Part shown: one piece after another, positions 1-6,940 of the stretch | Numbering within the stretch: the stretch's first letter is position 1 | Layout of the letters: the number at the start of each line of letters is the position of its first letter | From: an uncultured Prevotella sp. | GTDB lineage: Bacteria; Bacteroidota; Bacteroidia; Bacteroidales; Bacteroidaceae | Assembly (NCBI GenBank): GCA_900551055.1 | Contig: URUK01000040.1 | Span: 1 to 20,544 of the forward strand | DNA length: 20,544 nt | Direction: 5' to 3' | The notes under the pieces: generated by a model | What the model was told of the DNA's origin: nothing | What the model saw: only the letters and a program-made list of their open reading frames with translations | Database searches by the model: none | Translations under genes and position numbers: made by a program

Positions 1-22
1 AACTCAATTCTATCACTATATC

Positions 23-54
23 TTTCCGCATTTCACTTTTTTGTAGTAACTTTG
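23..54 (+). promoter_or_regulatory. Bacteroidota-type promoter of the aldo/keto reductase gene
   Basis: A perfect -7 element TAACTTTG lies at 47-54, preceded after 20 nt by TTTC (23-26), one base from the -33 consensus TTTG. The predicted start of transcription is about 20-25 nt before the ATG at 83. Confidence 0.6.
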
Positions 55-82
55 CATACACAACCATTAAAAACATAATGAC

Positions 83-1045
83 ATGGAAATATATTCAGCA
101 GACGAAAACAGGTACGCCAACGGTATGGAATTTGCCCGGTGCGGACAAAGCGGCGTGCTGCTGCCGAAGGTCAGCTTAGGTTTCTGGCACAACTTCGGCG
201 GCAACGAGCCTTACGAACGCAGCCGCGCGATAGCACGCTACGCCTTCGACCACGGCATAACGCACTTCGACCTGGCCAACAACTACGGCCCGCCTTACGG
301 CTCGGCGGAAGAAACGATGGGGCGGCTGATGGACGACGACCTGCGCCCTTACCGCGACGAGCTGTTTATAAGCACAAAAGCCGGCTACGACATGTGGCCC
401 GGCCCTTACGGCAACTGGGGTTCGCGCAAGTACCTCATGGCAAGCATCGACCAGAGCCTGAAGCGGATGCGCGTGGACTACGTAGACCTGTTCTACAGCC
501 ACCGCTACGACCCCGAAACGCCGTTGGAGGAGACTTTGCAGGCGCTCGTCGACGTGGTGCGCGCCGGAAAGGCTCTGTATGTGGGCATATCGCGCTGGCC
601 GTTGGACGCGCTTAAAGTGGCGGTGAAGTATCTGAAAGAGCACGACACGCCGCTGCTGATATACCAAGGCCGCCTCAACATGCTCGACCGCGCTCCTATA
701 GAGGAAGGCATCACTGACTATTGCGCAAAGAAGGGCGTAGGCTTCATCGCCTTCTCGCCGCTGGCGCAGGGGCTGCTCACCGACCGTTACCTGAACGGCA
801 TTCCGGCCGACAGCCGCATGGGGCACGGCAGTTCGCTGAAGAAAGAGACGCTGACACCTGACCTGCTCAACCGCCTGAAACAGCTTAACGCGGCGGCGGA
901 GAGCCGCGGCGAGACACTGGCCGAAGCCGCCCTGGCATGGGTATTGGCGCAAAAAGGCGTGACATCGGTGCTCGTCGGAGCAAGCAGCACGGCACAATTG
1001 GAGAAAAACCTGAAATGCATCGGCGCAGAACCGGCGTTATTTTAG
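83..1045 (+). CDS. Aldo/keto reductase, YghZ/Gpr-like
   Basis: This is a 320-aa soluble NADPH-dependent oxidoreductase of the aldo/keto reductase superfamily. The catalytic tetrad is visible as Asp63 and Tyr68 (THFDLANNYGPP), Lys99 (ISTKAGYDMWPGPYG) and His140 (VDLFYSHRYD). The C-terminal cofactor-binding stretch VLVGASSTAQLEKNL is also present. The WPGPYGNWGSRKYL segment and the overall length resemble E. coli YghZ, an L-glyceraldehyde 3-phosphate/methylglyoxal reductase, so detoxification of small aldehydes is plausible. The true substrate cannot be read from sequence. ATG 83 follows an A-rich leader with a good promoter. The gene is alone on its strand, and its stop codon lies at the edge of a large inverted repeat. 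GC content is high, like the neighbouring chromosomal genes. Confidence 0.93.
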   Translation: MEIYSADENRYANGMEFARCGQSGVLLPKVSLGFWHNFGGNEPYERSRAIARYAFDHGITHFDLANNYGPPYGSAEETMGRLMDDDLRPYRDELFISTKAGYDMWPGPYGNWGSRKYLMASIDQSLKRMRVDYVDLFYSHRYDPETPLEETLQALVDVVRAGKALYVGISRWPLDALKVAVKYLKEHDTPLLIYQGRLNMLDRAPIEEGITDYCAKKGVGFIAFSPLAQGLLTDRYLNGIPADSRMGHGSSLKKETLTPDLLNRLKQLNAAAESRGETLAEAALAWVLAQKGVTSVLVGASSTAQLEKNLKCIGAEPALF

Positions 1046-1376
1046 TCGACAAGGGACGAGGTCTTAGTTGACAAGAGACGAGGGACAAGTCGACAAGGGC
1101 AATAGCTTTAGTTGACAAGAAACGAGTTTTTAGTTGACAAGGGACGAGCAGACGAGAGACAAGGACCAAACAAATAAAAAACGGGCAGACAAGGATGACT
1201 GTTTCATTTGTCCTTGTCTGCCCGTTACTTGTCTGCTTGTCTACTTGTATCTCGTCCCTTGTCAACTAAAAACTCGTTTCTTGTCAACTAAAGCTATTGC
1301 CCTTTTCTGCTCGTTACTTGTTCCTTGTCGACTAAGACCTCGTCCCTTGTCAACTAAAAACTCGTCTGCTTGTCAA
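1046..1376. repeat. Long imperfect inverted repeat of GACAAG/ACGAG units between convergent genes
   Basis: The whole spacer is made of short units such as GTTGACAAG and GGACGAG on the left and their complements on the right. A perfect 54-bp arm pair lies at 1095-1148 and 1251-1304. The centre is a perfect 16-bp hairpin (1180-1195 with 1211-1226, 15-nt loop). The right arm reaches into the last codons of lptB. It could act as a bidirectional terminator between the convergent transcripts, but there is no clear U tract. The 2331-2450 spacer is built from the same unit family. Confidence 0.9.
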
Positions 1377-2200
1377 CTTTCCTCCGCCGCCTCTTTGGCG
1401 CGTTTTTCCTCGTCTATGCGCTGGAAGTCCTTTTGACGCAGCACAAAACTGTTGGTAAGATACTTCTCACGCACGATCTTGTTGGCGGCCAGCTCCTCGG
1501 GAGAGCCTTGGAAAAGGATGCGCCCTTCGAATAGAAGATACGCACGGTCGGTGATGCAGAGGGTGTCCTCCACGTTGTGGTCGGTGATGAGGATGCCTAT
1601 GTTTCGGTACTTCAGGCGCCACACTATGTGCTGGATGTCCTCCACGGCGATGGGGTCAACGCCTGCAAAAGGCTCGTCGAGCATGATGAACTTGGGGTCT
1701 ATCGCGAGACAGCGGGCAATCTCCGTGCGCCTGCGTTCGCCGCCGGAGAGGCGGTCGCCGATGTTCTTCCGCACCTTCTCAAGCCTGAACTCCTTAATCA
1801 GGCTCTCAAGTTTCTCTATCTGTTGCTTGCGCGTAAGCTCCGTCATTTCAAGCACGGCGAGGATGTTGTCCTCGACACTCAGCTTGCGGAAGACGCTCGC
1901 CTCCTGTGGCAGATAGCCTATTCCGGCGCGCGCACGCTTGTAAACGGGATAGTCGGTAATGTCCTTGTCGTCTATATATATGTGGCCTGCGTTGGGCACG
2001 ATAAGGCCCGTGGTCATATAGAAAGATGTGGTTTTACCCGCTCCGTTGGGGCCAAGCAGACCTACAATCTCGCCCTGACGCACGTTGATTGACACGTCGT
2101 TGACAACCGTGCGCTTGCCGTAGCGCTTCACAAGTCCCTCCGCACGAAGCACCATCTGCCCGTCGTGGCGCGGCTCCATGCCGTTGTTCGTTCCGTCCAT
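1373..2200 (-). CDS. lptB: LPS export ABC transporter ATP-binding protein LptB
   Basis: This is the ATPase of the LptB2FG complex, which extracts lipopolysaccharide from the inner membrane and pushes it along the Lpt bridge. From ATG 2200 it has 275 aa. Walker A GPNGAGKT is at 50-57, the signature LSGGE at 151-155 (in the LptB-typical LSGGERRRTEIARCLA), Walker B FIMLDEP at 171-177, and the H-loop His at about 208 (ITDHNVEDTL). The reading frame can be extended to a TTG at 2230, but that would bury the -7 promoter element at 2219-2226. Met16 (ATG 2155, MVLRAEGLVKRYG) matches the usual LptB N-terminus and is the main alternative start. The C-terminal tail RIDEEKRAKEAAEES is charged and runs into the repeat. 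The gene is divergent from mlaE. Confidence 0.95.
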   Translation of the reverse strand: MDGTNNGMEPRHDGQMVLRAEGLVKRYGKRTVVNDVSINVRQGEIVGLLGPNGAGKTTSFYMTTGLIVPNAGHIYIDDKDITDYPVYKRARAGIGYLPQEASVFRKLSVEDNILAVLEMTELTRKQQIEKLESLIKEFRLEKVRKNIGDRLSGGERRRTEIARCLAIDPKFIMLDEPFAGVDPIAVEDIQHIVWRLKYRNIGILITDHNVEDTLCITDRAYLLFEGRILFQGSPEELAANKIVREKYLTNSFVLRQKDFQRIDEEKRAKEAAEES

Positions 2201-2218
2201 AGATGTCGTATTTTTCGG

Positions 2219-2226
2219 CAAAAGTA
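2219..2226 (-). promoter_or_regulatory. -7 promoter element for lptB
   Basis: On the minus strand this reads TACTTTTG, a perfect TAnnTTTG. It lies 18 nt before ATG 2200. No good -33 TTTG is seen at the expected distance, so only the -7 is called. Confidence 0.5.
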
Positions 2227-2301
2227 GCAAAATTGTGCCTAATAATGGTTTATAAAGTCAAAAACTCGTATCCGTGTTGTAGTTTTTTTAGTTATTTTGG
2301 T

Positions 2302-2309
2302 TACTTTTG
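2302..2309 (+). promoter_or_regulatory. -7 promoter element for mlaE-mlaF
   Basis: TACTTTTG matches TAnnTTTG perfectly. A weak TTG lies about 22 nt upstream. Transcription from here would give an mRNA leader of about 150 nt that contains the inverted repeat at 2331-2450. Confidence 0.5.
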
Positions 2310-2330
2310 CGGCAAAGAAAACAAGTTTTC

Positions 2331-2450
2331 AAGCAGACAAGTTGACAAGTGACGAGCCAACAAGGAGATTTGCAACTGACGCCATACAGGCTGCTTATCG
2401 CAATAACGCATGGCTGAAAGGCTTGTCTGCTTGTCACTTGTCAACTTGTA
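2331..2450. repeat. Inverted repeat of GACAAG units in the mlaE leader
   Basis: A perfect 15-bp arm pair is at 2339-2353 and 2433-2447, built from the same GACAAG/GTTGACAAG units as 1046-1376. The 79-nt core between the arms is not repetitive. The repeat ends about 17 nt before the mlaE start, so the hairpin would sit in the 5' leader. Confidence 0.85.
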
Positions 2451-2467
2451 ACTAACTAAATAGAAAT

Positions 2468-3214
2468 ATGTTATTGCAAAAACACCTCACGTCTTTCGGC
2501 AGATACCTGATGCTTATGGAACGCGCATTCTCACGCCCGGAACGCCTGCGTATGTTCCTGAAGCAATACATAAAGGAGATGTCCGCACTCGGTGTCAACT
2601 CCATCGGGATAGTGCTTCTCATATCTTTCTTCATCGGAGCGGTAATCTGCATACAGATAAAACTCAACGTGCAGAGCGCGTGGATGCCGCGCTTCGTCAC
2701 GGGATACGTCACCCGTGAGATCATGCTTCTTGAGTTCTCGTCGTCAATCATGTGCCTGATACTCGCCGGAAAGGTAGGCTCCAACATAGCGTCGGAAATC
2801 GGAACGATGCGCGTGACGCAGCAAATCGACGCACTGGAGATAATGGGCGTCAACTCGGCCAACTTCCTCATAATGCCCAAGATATTGGGCATGATTACGC
2901 TGATGCCGTTTCTCGTAATCTTCAGCACGGCCTCCGGCATAATAGGAGCTTACGCCACGGCGTACATCGGGAACGTGATCAGCCCGGAAGACCTTACGCT
3001 CGGACTGCAATACGACTTCAATCCGTGGTTCATGTACATGAGCATCATCAAGGGACTGTTCTTCGCTTTCCTCATAACAAGCATCCCCTCGTTCTACGGC
3101 TACACGGTAGAGGGTGGCTCGGTGAACGTGGGCAAGGCCAGTACCGATGCCGTAGTAACCAGCAGCGTAATGATATTGTTCTCCGATTTGTTCCTCACAC
3201 AGATATTATCTTAG
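2468..3214 (+). CDS. mlaE: MlaE-family lipid ABC transporter permease
   Basis: This is a 248-aa integral inner-membrane permease of the MlaE/YrbE family, which moves phospholipids (or related lipids) between the inner membrane and periplasmic MCE-domain partners. The family signature is seen at 102-124 (KVGSNIASEIGTMRVTQQIDALE). Hydrophobic segments lie at about 47-63, 85-105, 133-165 and 193-245. The N-terminal amphipathic stretch before the first membrane segment is typical. The mlaF-type ATPase follows after a repeat-filled spacer of 221 nt. No MCE-domain mlaD gene follows in the window, although in Bacteroidota it often does. Start ATG 2468 follows an A-rich context. Confidence 0.92.
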   Translation: MLLQKHLTSFGRYLMLMERAFSRPERLRMFLKQYIKEMSALGVNSIGIVLLISFFIGAVICIQIKLNVQSAWMPRFVTGYVTREIMLLEFSSSIMCLILAGKVGSNIASEIGTMRVTQQIDALEIMGVNSANFLIMPKILGMITLMPFLVIFSTASGIIGAYATAYIGNVISPEDLTLGLQYDFNPWFMYMSIIKGLFFAFLITSIPSFYGYTVEGGSVNVGKASTDAVVTSSVMILFSDLFLTQILS

Positions 3215-3433
3215 GTCTTACGGTTATGAGGTTATAAGGTTTTACGGTCATACGGATTAAAGTTATGATGGCACACGGTTGCTGAACCGTACAGCAAGTC
3301 CTCATAAAATAAGGATGTACACCACATGCCCCATAACCGTAAAACCGTATGGTCGTAAAACCTTACAACCTCATAACCCTATAACCTTACGACCCCATAA
3401 CCGTAAAACCGCATAACCTCATAACCGCAAAAG
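3215..3433. repeat. Inverted repeat of ATAACC-type units between mlaE and mlaF
   Basis: The left arm, beginning at the mlaE stop (3214-3255), reads as GGTTATGAGG-like units, and the right arm (3345-3428) as CCTCATAACC and CCGTAAAACC units. A perfect 10-bp pair is 3222-3231 with 3369-3378. ATAACC occurs six times between 3332 and 3427. The core at 3256-3331 is non-repetitive. The right arm stops 8 nt before the mlaF ATG. The unit differs from the GACAAG and TTAAG families in neighbouring spacers. Confidence 0.85.
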
Positions 3434-3435
3434 CA

Positions 3436-4221
3436 ATGATTGAAATAAAGAACCTTTGCAAGTCGTTCGGCGACAAGGAAGTACTGAAAGACATAAGCGC
3501 CGTGTTCGAGAGCGGGAAAACCAACCTCATAATAGGCCAAAGCGGCTCGGGCAAGACCGTGCTGATAAAGAACCTCGTCGGGCTTCTTGAGCCTACGAGC
3601 GGCGAAGTGCTGTATGACGGGCGCAACTTTGTGGCGATGGACAAGAAGGAAAAGGCCATGATGCGGCGCGAAATGGGCATGATCTTCCAAAGCGCGGCAC
3701 TCTTCGACTCGATGACCGTACTCGAAAACGTCATGTTTCCGCTTGACATGTTCTCGTCGATGACGCTCCGCGACCGCATACACCGCGCCCGGACATGCTT
3801 GGACAGGGTAAACCTTGCCGGCACGGACCACAAGTTTCCCGGCGAGCTTTCTGGCGGAATGCAGAAGCGAGTGGCAATTGCGAGAGCTATATCGCTCAAC
3901 CCCAAATACCTGTTCTGTGACGAGCCAAACTCCGGCCTCGACCCGAAGACATCACTTGTAATCGACCAACTGCTGCACGGCATCACCCACGAGTACGGCA
4001 TAACGACAATTATCAACACCCACGACATGAACTCCGTGATGGGCATCGGCGAGAACATCATCTTCATTCATGGAGGAAAGAAGGAATGGGAGGGCGTCAG
4101 CGCCGAAGTAATGGGCAGCGACAACAAGAACCTTACAGACTTTATCTTCGCCAGCGATCTGCTCAAAAAGATGCGGAAAGCCGCCTTGGAGAAAGGAAAT
4201 ACACAAAGTTTTACCAATTAA
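3436..4221 (+). CDS. mlaF: MlaF-family ABC transporter ATP-binding protein
   Basis: This 261-aa cytoplasmic ATPase partners the MlaE permease. Walker A GQSGSGKT is at 34-41, the Q-loop Gln at 85 (MIFQSAALFDSMTVLENV), the signature LSGGMQKR at 138-145, Walker B YLFCDEP at 158-164 and the H-loop His at 196 (INTHDMNSV). LSGGMQKRVAIARAI and DEPNSGLDPKT are typical of MlaF/Ttg2A rather than of LptB. ATP hydrolysis would drive lipid transfer across the envelope. The length matches the family. The final codons (ACC AAT TAA) already lie in the next repeat arm, so the C-terminus may have been set by that repeat. Confidence 0.93.
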   Translation: MIEIKNLCKSFGDKEVLKDISAVFESGKTNLIIGQSGSGKTVLIKNLVGLLEPTSGEVLYDGRNFVAMDKKEKAMMRREMGMIFQSAALFDSMTVLENVMFPLDMFSSMTLRDRIHRARTCLDRVNLAGTDHKFPGELSGGMQKRVAIARAISLNPKYLFCDEPNSGLDPKTSLVIDQLLHGITHEYGITTIINTHDMNSVMGIGENIIFIHGGKKEWEGVSAEVMGSDNKNLTDFIFASDLLKKMRKAALEKGNTQSFTN

Positions 4222-4311
4222 GAATTAAGAGTTAAGAATTAAGAAAAACACCTTTGCCTGTTATAACGATAAAGACATGTTTTCTTAATTCTTAACTCTT
4301 AATTCTTAATT
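4216..4311. repeat. 32-bp perfect inverted repeat of TTAAGAA units
   Basis: The arms 4216-4247 and 4280-4311 are perfect reverse complements over 32 bp and consist of AATTAAGAATTAAGAGTTAAG-like units. The 32-nt core contains CACCTTTGCC, a near -7 element (4249-4256). Nearly the same arms recur at 5410-5441 and 5475-5506. The left arm includes the mlaF stop codon. The strong AT-rich hairpin would sit between mlaF and the next gene. Confidence 0.92.
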
Positions 4312-4327
4312 AAAAATCCATTTGCTT

Positions 4328-5401
4328 ATGAAAACAAGAATTTCAGCCATCATCGCATTGTGTTTTGCGGTGCAGGCGGCATTTGCCTGCACTGGCATAA
4401 CGCTCAAAACCAAAGACGGCAGCACCGTCATGGCGCGCACCATCGAGTGGGGAGGCAGCGACCTTAACAGCCAGTACGTCATCGTTCCGCGCGGTTACAC
4501 GCAACAGTCATACATACCCGGAGGAGTGAAAGGCGGCATGACGTTCACCGCCAAGTACGGATACGTGGGACTGTCGGTTGAACAGGAGGAGTTCGTTGCC
4601 GAGGGATTGAACGAGGAAGGGCTGTCGGCCGGACTGTTTTACTTCCCCGGCTACGGCCAGTATGAAGACTACAACGAGAGCCTGAAGGCGCAAAGCATTG
4701 CCGACCTGCAGCTCGTTGCGTGGCTGCTTGGCAGCTTCAAGACCGTTGACGAGGTGAAAGCCGGACTGCAAAATGCTCACGTCATAGCCATTGACCCGCG
4801 CGCATCGACGGCACACTGGCGCGTGGCCGACCCGTCGGGCAAGCAAATCGTCATAGAGATTGTAGGCCGCAAGGTGAACATCTACGACAATACGCTTGGC
4901 GTGCTGACCAACTCTCCGGGCTTCGACTGGCAGATGACGAACCTCAACAACTACGTAAACCTGTATCCGGGCACGGCCAAGCAGAAGCAGCTTGGCGGCG
5001 CGCAGCTCGCCTCTTTCGGCGCGGGCAGCGGCTTTCTCGGCATTCCCGGCGACGTAACCCCTCCCTCGCGCTTCGTCCGTGCGGCATGGTATCAGGGCAC
5101 AACGCCCGTCTCTGCCACAACCGACAAGGCCGTAAGGCAGTGCTTCCAGATACTTAACAACTTCGACATTCCCATCGGCATAGAGACCGCCGAAGGCGAA
5201 ACAGCCGTAGACATTCCCAGCGCGACGCAGTGGACGTCGGCCACTGACATGACAGGCCGCAAGATTTACTACCGCACAATGCGCAACAGCGCCATACGCC
5301 TGATAGACCTCAACCGGATAAACTTCGGCAAAACGAAGTACAAGGCCACGCCGCTTGACACTGTGAAAGAGCAACCGTTCTTTCCTGTCAATGTCAATTG
5401 A
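4328..5401 (+). CDS. Secreted choloylglycine hydrolase-family (linear amide C-N) hydrolase
   Basis: This is a 357-aa N-terminal-nucleophile hydrolase of the bile salt hydrolase/penicillin V acylase family, which cleaves linear amide bonds. A signal peptide (residues 1-20, MKTRISAIIALCFAVQAAFA) is followed directly by Cys21 (CTGITLKTKDG), so signal cleavage would itself expose the catalytic N-terminal Cys. Arg37 (MARTIEWG), the NEEGLSAG segment, the Asn of VLTNSPGFDWQ and the Arg of PPSRFVRA match the family's active-site positions. Export puts it in the periplasm or outside the cell. Whether it acts on bile salts, penicillin V, N-acyl homoserine lactones or other amides cannot be decided by eye. 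ATG 4328 is chosen over an in-frame TTG at 4322. It lies between two copies of the TTAAGAA repeat and is probably transcribed alone. Confidence 0.9.
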   Translation: MKTRISAIIALCFAVQAAFACTGITLKTKDGSTVMARTIEWGGSDLNSQYVIVPRGYTQQSYIPGGVKGGMTFTAKYGYVGLSVEQEEFVAEGLNEEGLSAGLFYFPGYGQYEDYNESLKAQSIADLQLVAWLLGSFKTVDEVKAGLQNAHVIAIDPRASTAHWRVADPSGKQIVIEIVGRKVNIYDNTLGVLTNSPGFDWQMTNLNNYVNLYPGTAKQKQLGGAQLASFGAGSGFLGIPGDVTPPSRFVRAAWYQGTTPVSATTDKAVRQCFQILNNFDIPIGIETAEGETAVDIPSATQWTSATDMTGRKIYYRTMRNSAIRLIDLNRINFGKTKYKATPLDTVKEQPFFPVNVN

Positions 5402-5409
5402 CAGGAAAA

Positions 5410-5529
5410 AAATTAAGAATTAAGAGTTAAGAATTAAGAAAAATACCTTTGCCAATTATTCAAAAAAGGCATGATTTCTTAATTCTTAACTCTTAATTCT
5501 TAATTTCCCGACTCTTAATTCTTAATTCA
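5410..5529. repeat. Second 32-bp perfect inverted repeat of TTAAGAA units, plus a partial extra copy
   Basis: The arms 5410-5441 and 5475-5506 are perfect reverse complements. They match the arms at 4216-4311 almost base for base, but the core differs except for a shared ACCTTTGCC. Here the core holds a perfect TAnnTTTG (TACCTTTG, 5444-5451). A further partial unit (5511-5529) overlaps the stop codon of the convergent minus-strand gene. Confidence 0.9.
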
Positions 5530-6462
5530 TCTCGGTATTTCCGGCGTTCCGAAGGGTATCTCGCCCACGCTGGGCACGCCCTGTGGCATAATCATCGGGC
5601 CGCTGCGTTTCTTGCGGTTGTGCACCGCATTGTCAATCAAATCCTTTACGAGAGGTCCCACGGGCAGCTCGATAGTAAACTTCTCACTTATTTTTACTTT
5701 AGGCGTCACAATGGGTGACGTCACCCACCGGCCGGCGAACGTGTCGTAATAACGCTCCACGCCGAGGTCCATGCCGACGGTTTCGCCCATGAACGTAACG
5801 AAGCCGCCATAGCCCGATGTGCCCATGTAAGGCATGGCGGCCATCGAATAGAATGCCCTGTTGTTGGTGTAACGCCCGAATACGGTGGCCGACCAGTTGT
5901 CGTTAAAGCGGTAAGTGGCCGCGCCCGACACGCCGAAATACGTCCGCGTGCCGCGCCACAACAGATAGCGGTCGGCCTCGGCGCTGGCCGTAACGGTAAG
6001 GTTGCCTATGTTCTGCACAACGCCTACCGACGCGCCCTGCCGTGACATAAGTGCCGGCATCGTGGTGCGGAACGAACTTCCAACAACAGCTCCGCCGCCC
6101 CACGAGCTTATAACGCCGCCTTGGCGGAAGTCGTAGGCGTAAGGATTGTGCCCGAACTGCGGCACGGCTGACGCCGGGGCGATGCGTCCAAGGCTGCGGT
6201 AGCCGAACGACGGCGCGGCGATGCTGTCTGCGCTGCTCCACCGGGGCAGCATCTTCACAGCAGGCATGAACCGCTTTGCGTGCGCCGTGAACGACAGCGA
6301 GTCGCGCAGCGCGTCAGGGCTTAGCGCACCGAACGTCACCGGCGCAAGCTCCGTCCGCGGTTCGGCAAAAAGAAAGCCGCCGCCCGTCTCCTGCGCCACA
6401 ACTGCCGCCGTGCCGATGGCAAGGCACACCACGATTGCCAAATATCTGCATCCCGATAACAT
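5527..6462 (-). CDS. Secreted protein of unknown function, possibly outer-membrane associated
   Basis: I do not recognise a named family for this 311-aa protein. The N-terminus MLSGCRYLAIVVCLAIGTAAVVAQ is a clear signal peptide ending in AxA-like VVAQ. The middle (about 100-240) is rich in Gly, Tyr, Phe and alternating hydrophobic residues (TYFGVSGAATYRFNDNWSATVFGRYTNN), the pattern of outer-membrane beta strands. The C-terminal 40 residues are basic and Pro-rich (NRKKRSGPMIMPQGVP) and do not end in an aromatic residue. An envelope location is therefore likely, but the role is unknown. ATG 6462 is preceded at 38 nt by a perfect minus-strand -7 element. The gene converges on the hydrolase at 4328-5401. 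Confidence 0.8.
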   Translation of the reverse strand: MLSGCRYLAIVVCLAIGTAAVVAQETGGGFLFAEPRTELAPVTFGALSPDALRDSLSFTAHAKRFMPAVKMLPRWSSADSIAAPSFGYRSLGRIAPASAVPQFGHNPYAYDFRQGGVISSWGGGAVVGSSFRTTMPALMSRQGASVGVVQNIGNLTVTASAEADRYLLWRGTRTYFGVSGAATYRFNDNWSATVFGRYTNNRAFYSMAAMPYMGTSGYGGFVTFMGETVGMDLGVERYYDTFAGRWVTSPIVTPKVKISEKFTIELPVGPLVKDLIDNAVHNRKKRSGPMIMPQGVPSVGEIPFGTPEIPR

Positions 6463-6499
6463 AAAGCAAGCTATTTATTTACGTATATGCAACATTGAG

Positions 6500-6507
6500 C
6501 AAAGGTA
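6500..6507 (-). promoter_or_regulatory. -7 promoter element for the minus-strand secreted protein
   Basis: On the minus strand this reads TACCTTTG, a perfect TAnnTTTG, 38 nt before ATG 6462. The -33 region is weak. Confidence 0.5.
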
Positions 6508-6560
6508 ACGATTTTTGCTTATAATAATCCCAGAGTTCAATATAAATAGAGTTAATTATT

Positions 6561-6631
6561 CAAGAAGTTAAAGGAGTTAAAGAAGTTATCACTCCGCTAC
6601 GCTCCGTTAGAAGTTAAAGCCATTACCTTTG
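6561..6631 (+). repeat. GAAGTTAAAG repeat patch with a TACCTTTGCC core
   Basis: Three or four imperfect GAAGTTAAAG/GGAGTTAAAG units (6561-6619) are followed by TACCTTTG (6624-6631, then CC). It resembles the left half of the TTAAGAA elements at 4216 and 5410 but lacks the right inverted arm, so it may be a decayed or half element. Confidence 0.5.
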
Positions 6632-6731
6632 CCGCTTGGGCTGCCGTCTTCAAATACCGAGCCTGTAACATATTGAATAACAAGCATTTACCTGCACGTT
6701 TGCAAAAGACTGTGTTTTACATTCCAAAAGA

Positions 6732-6778
6732 CCGTGTTTTGCATTGTAAAAGGCCGTCTTTTACAATGCAAAACACGG
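6732..6778. repeat. Perfect 21-bp inverted repeat with 5-nt loop
   Basis: The arms 6732-6752 (CCGTGTTTTGCATTGTAAAAG) and 6758-6778 are exact reverse complements around GCCGT. An imperfect relative of the arm precedes it (TGCAAAAGACTGTGTTTTAC, 6701-6720). There is no U tract after it and no gene within 200 nt on the left, so a terminator role is not obvious. A repeat-family member or a short non-autonomous element is as likely. Confidence 0.9.
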
Positions 6779-6940
6779 CATATTAGAAATCCATTCCAAC
6801 CAAAATGAAGACCCTCCCCATCCCTCCCGAACTGAGGGAGCTTAATTACCTGTTGCCAATTGGTTGCAAGCGAGGCACTCGGTAACCGTCATGCCGTACG
6901 GCGATGCGGCATCCAGTACAAGCAAATCTGCCGATACTGC

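Noticed and set aside
1046..1376. Possible CRISPR array because of repeated short units
   Set aside because: The units are of irregular length, lack spacers of constant size, are arranged as inverted rather than direct arms, and no cas gene is nearby.
1373..2230. lptB starting at TTG 2230
   Set aside because: It would include a perfect -7 promoter element in the coding region and adds residues not typical of LptB.
6221..6508. Plus-strand frame of 95 codons opposite the secreted protein
   Set aside because: It overlaps a gene with a good signal peptide and promoter and shows no protein-like features of its own.
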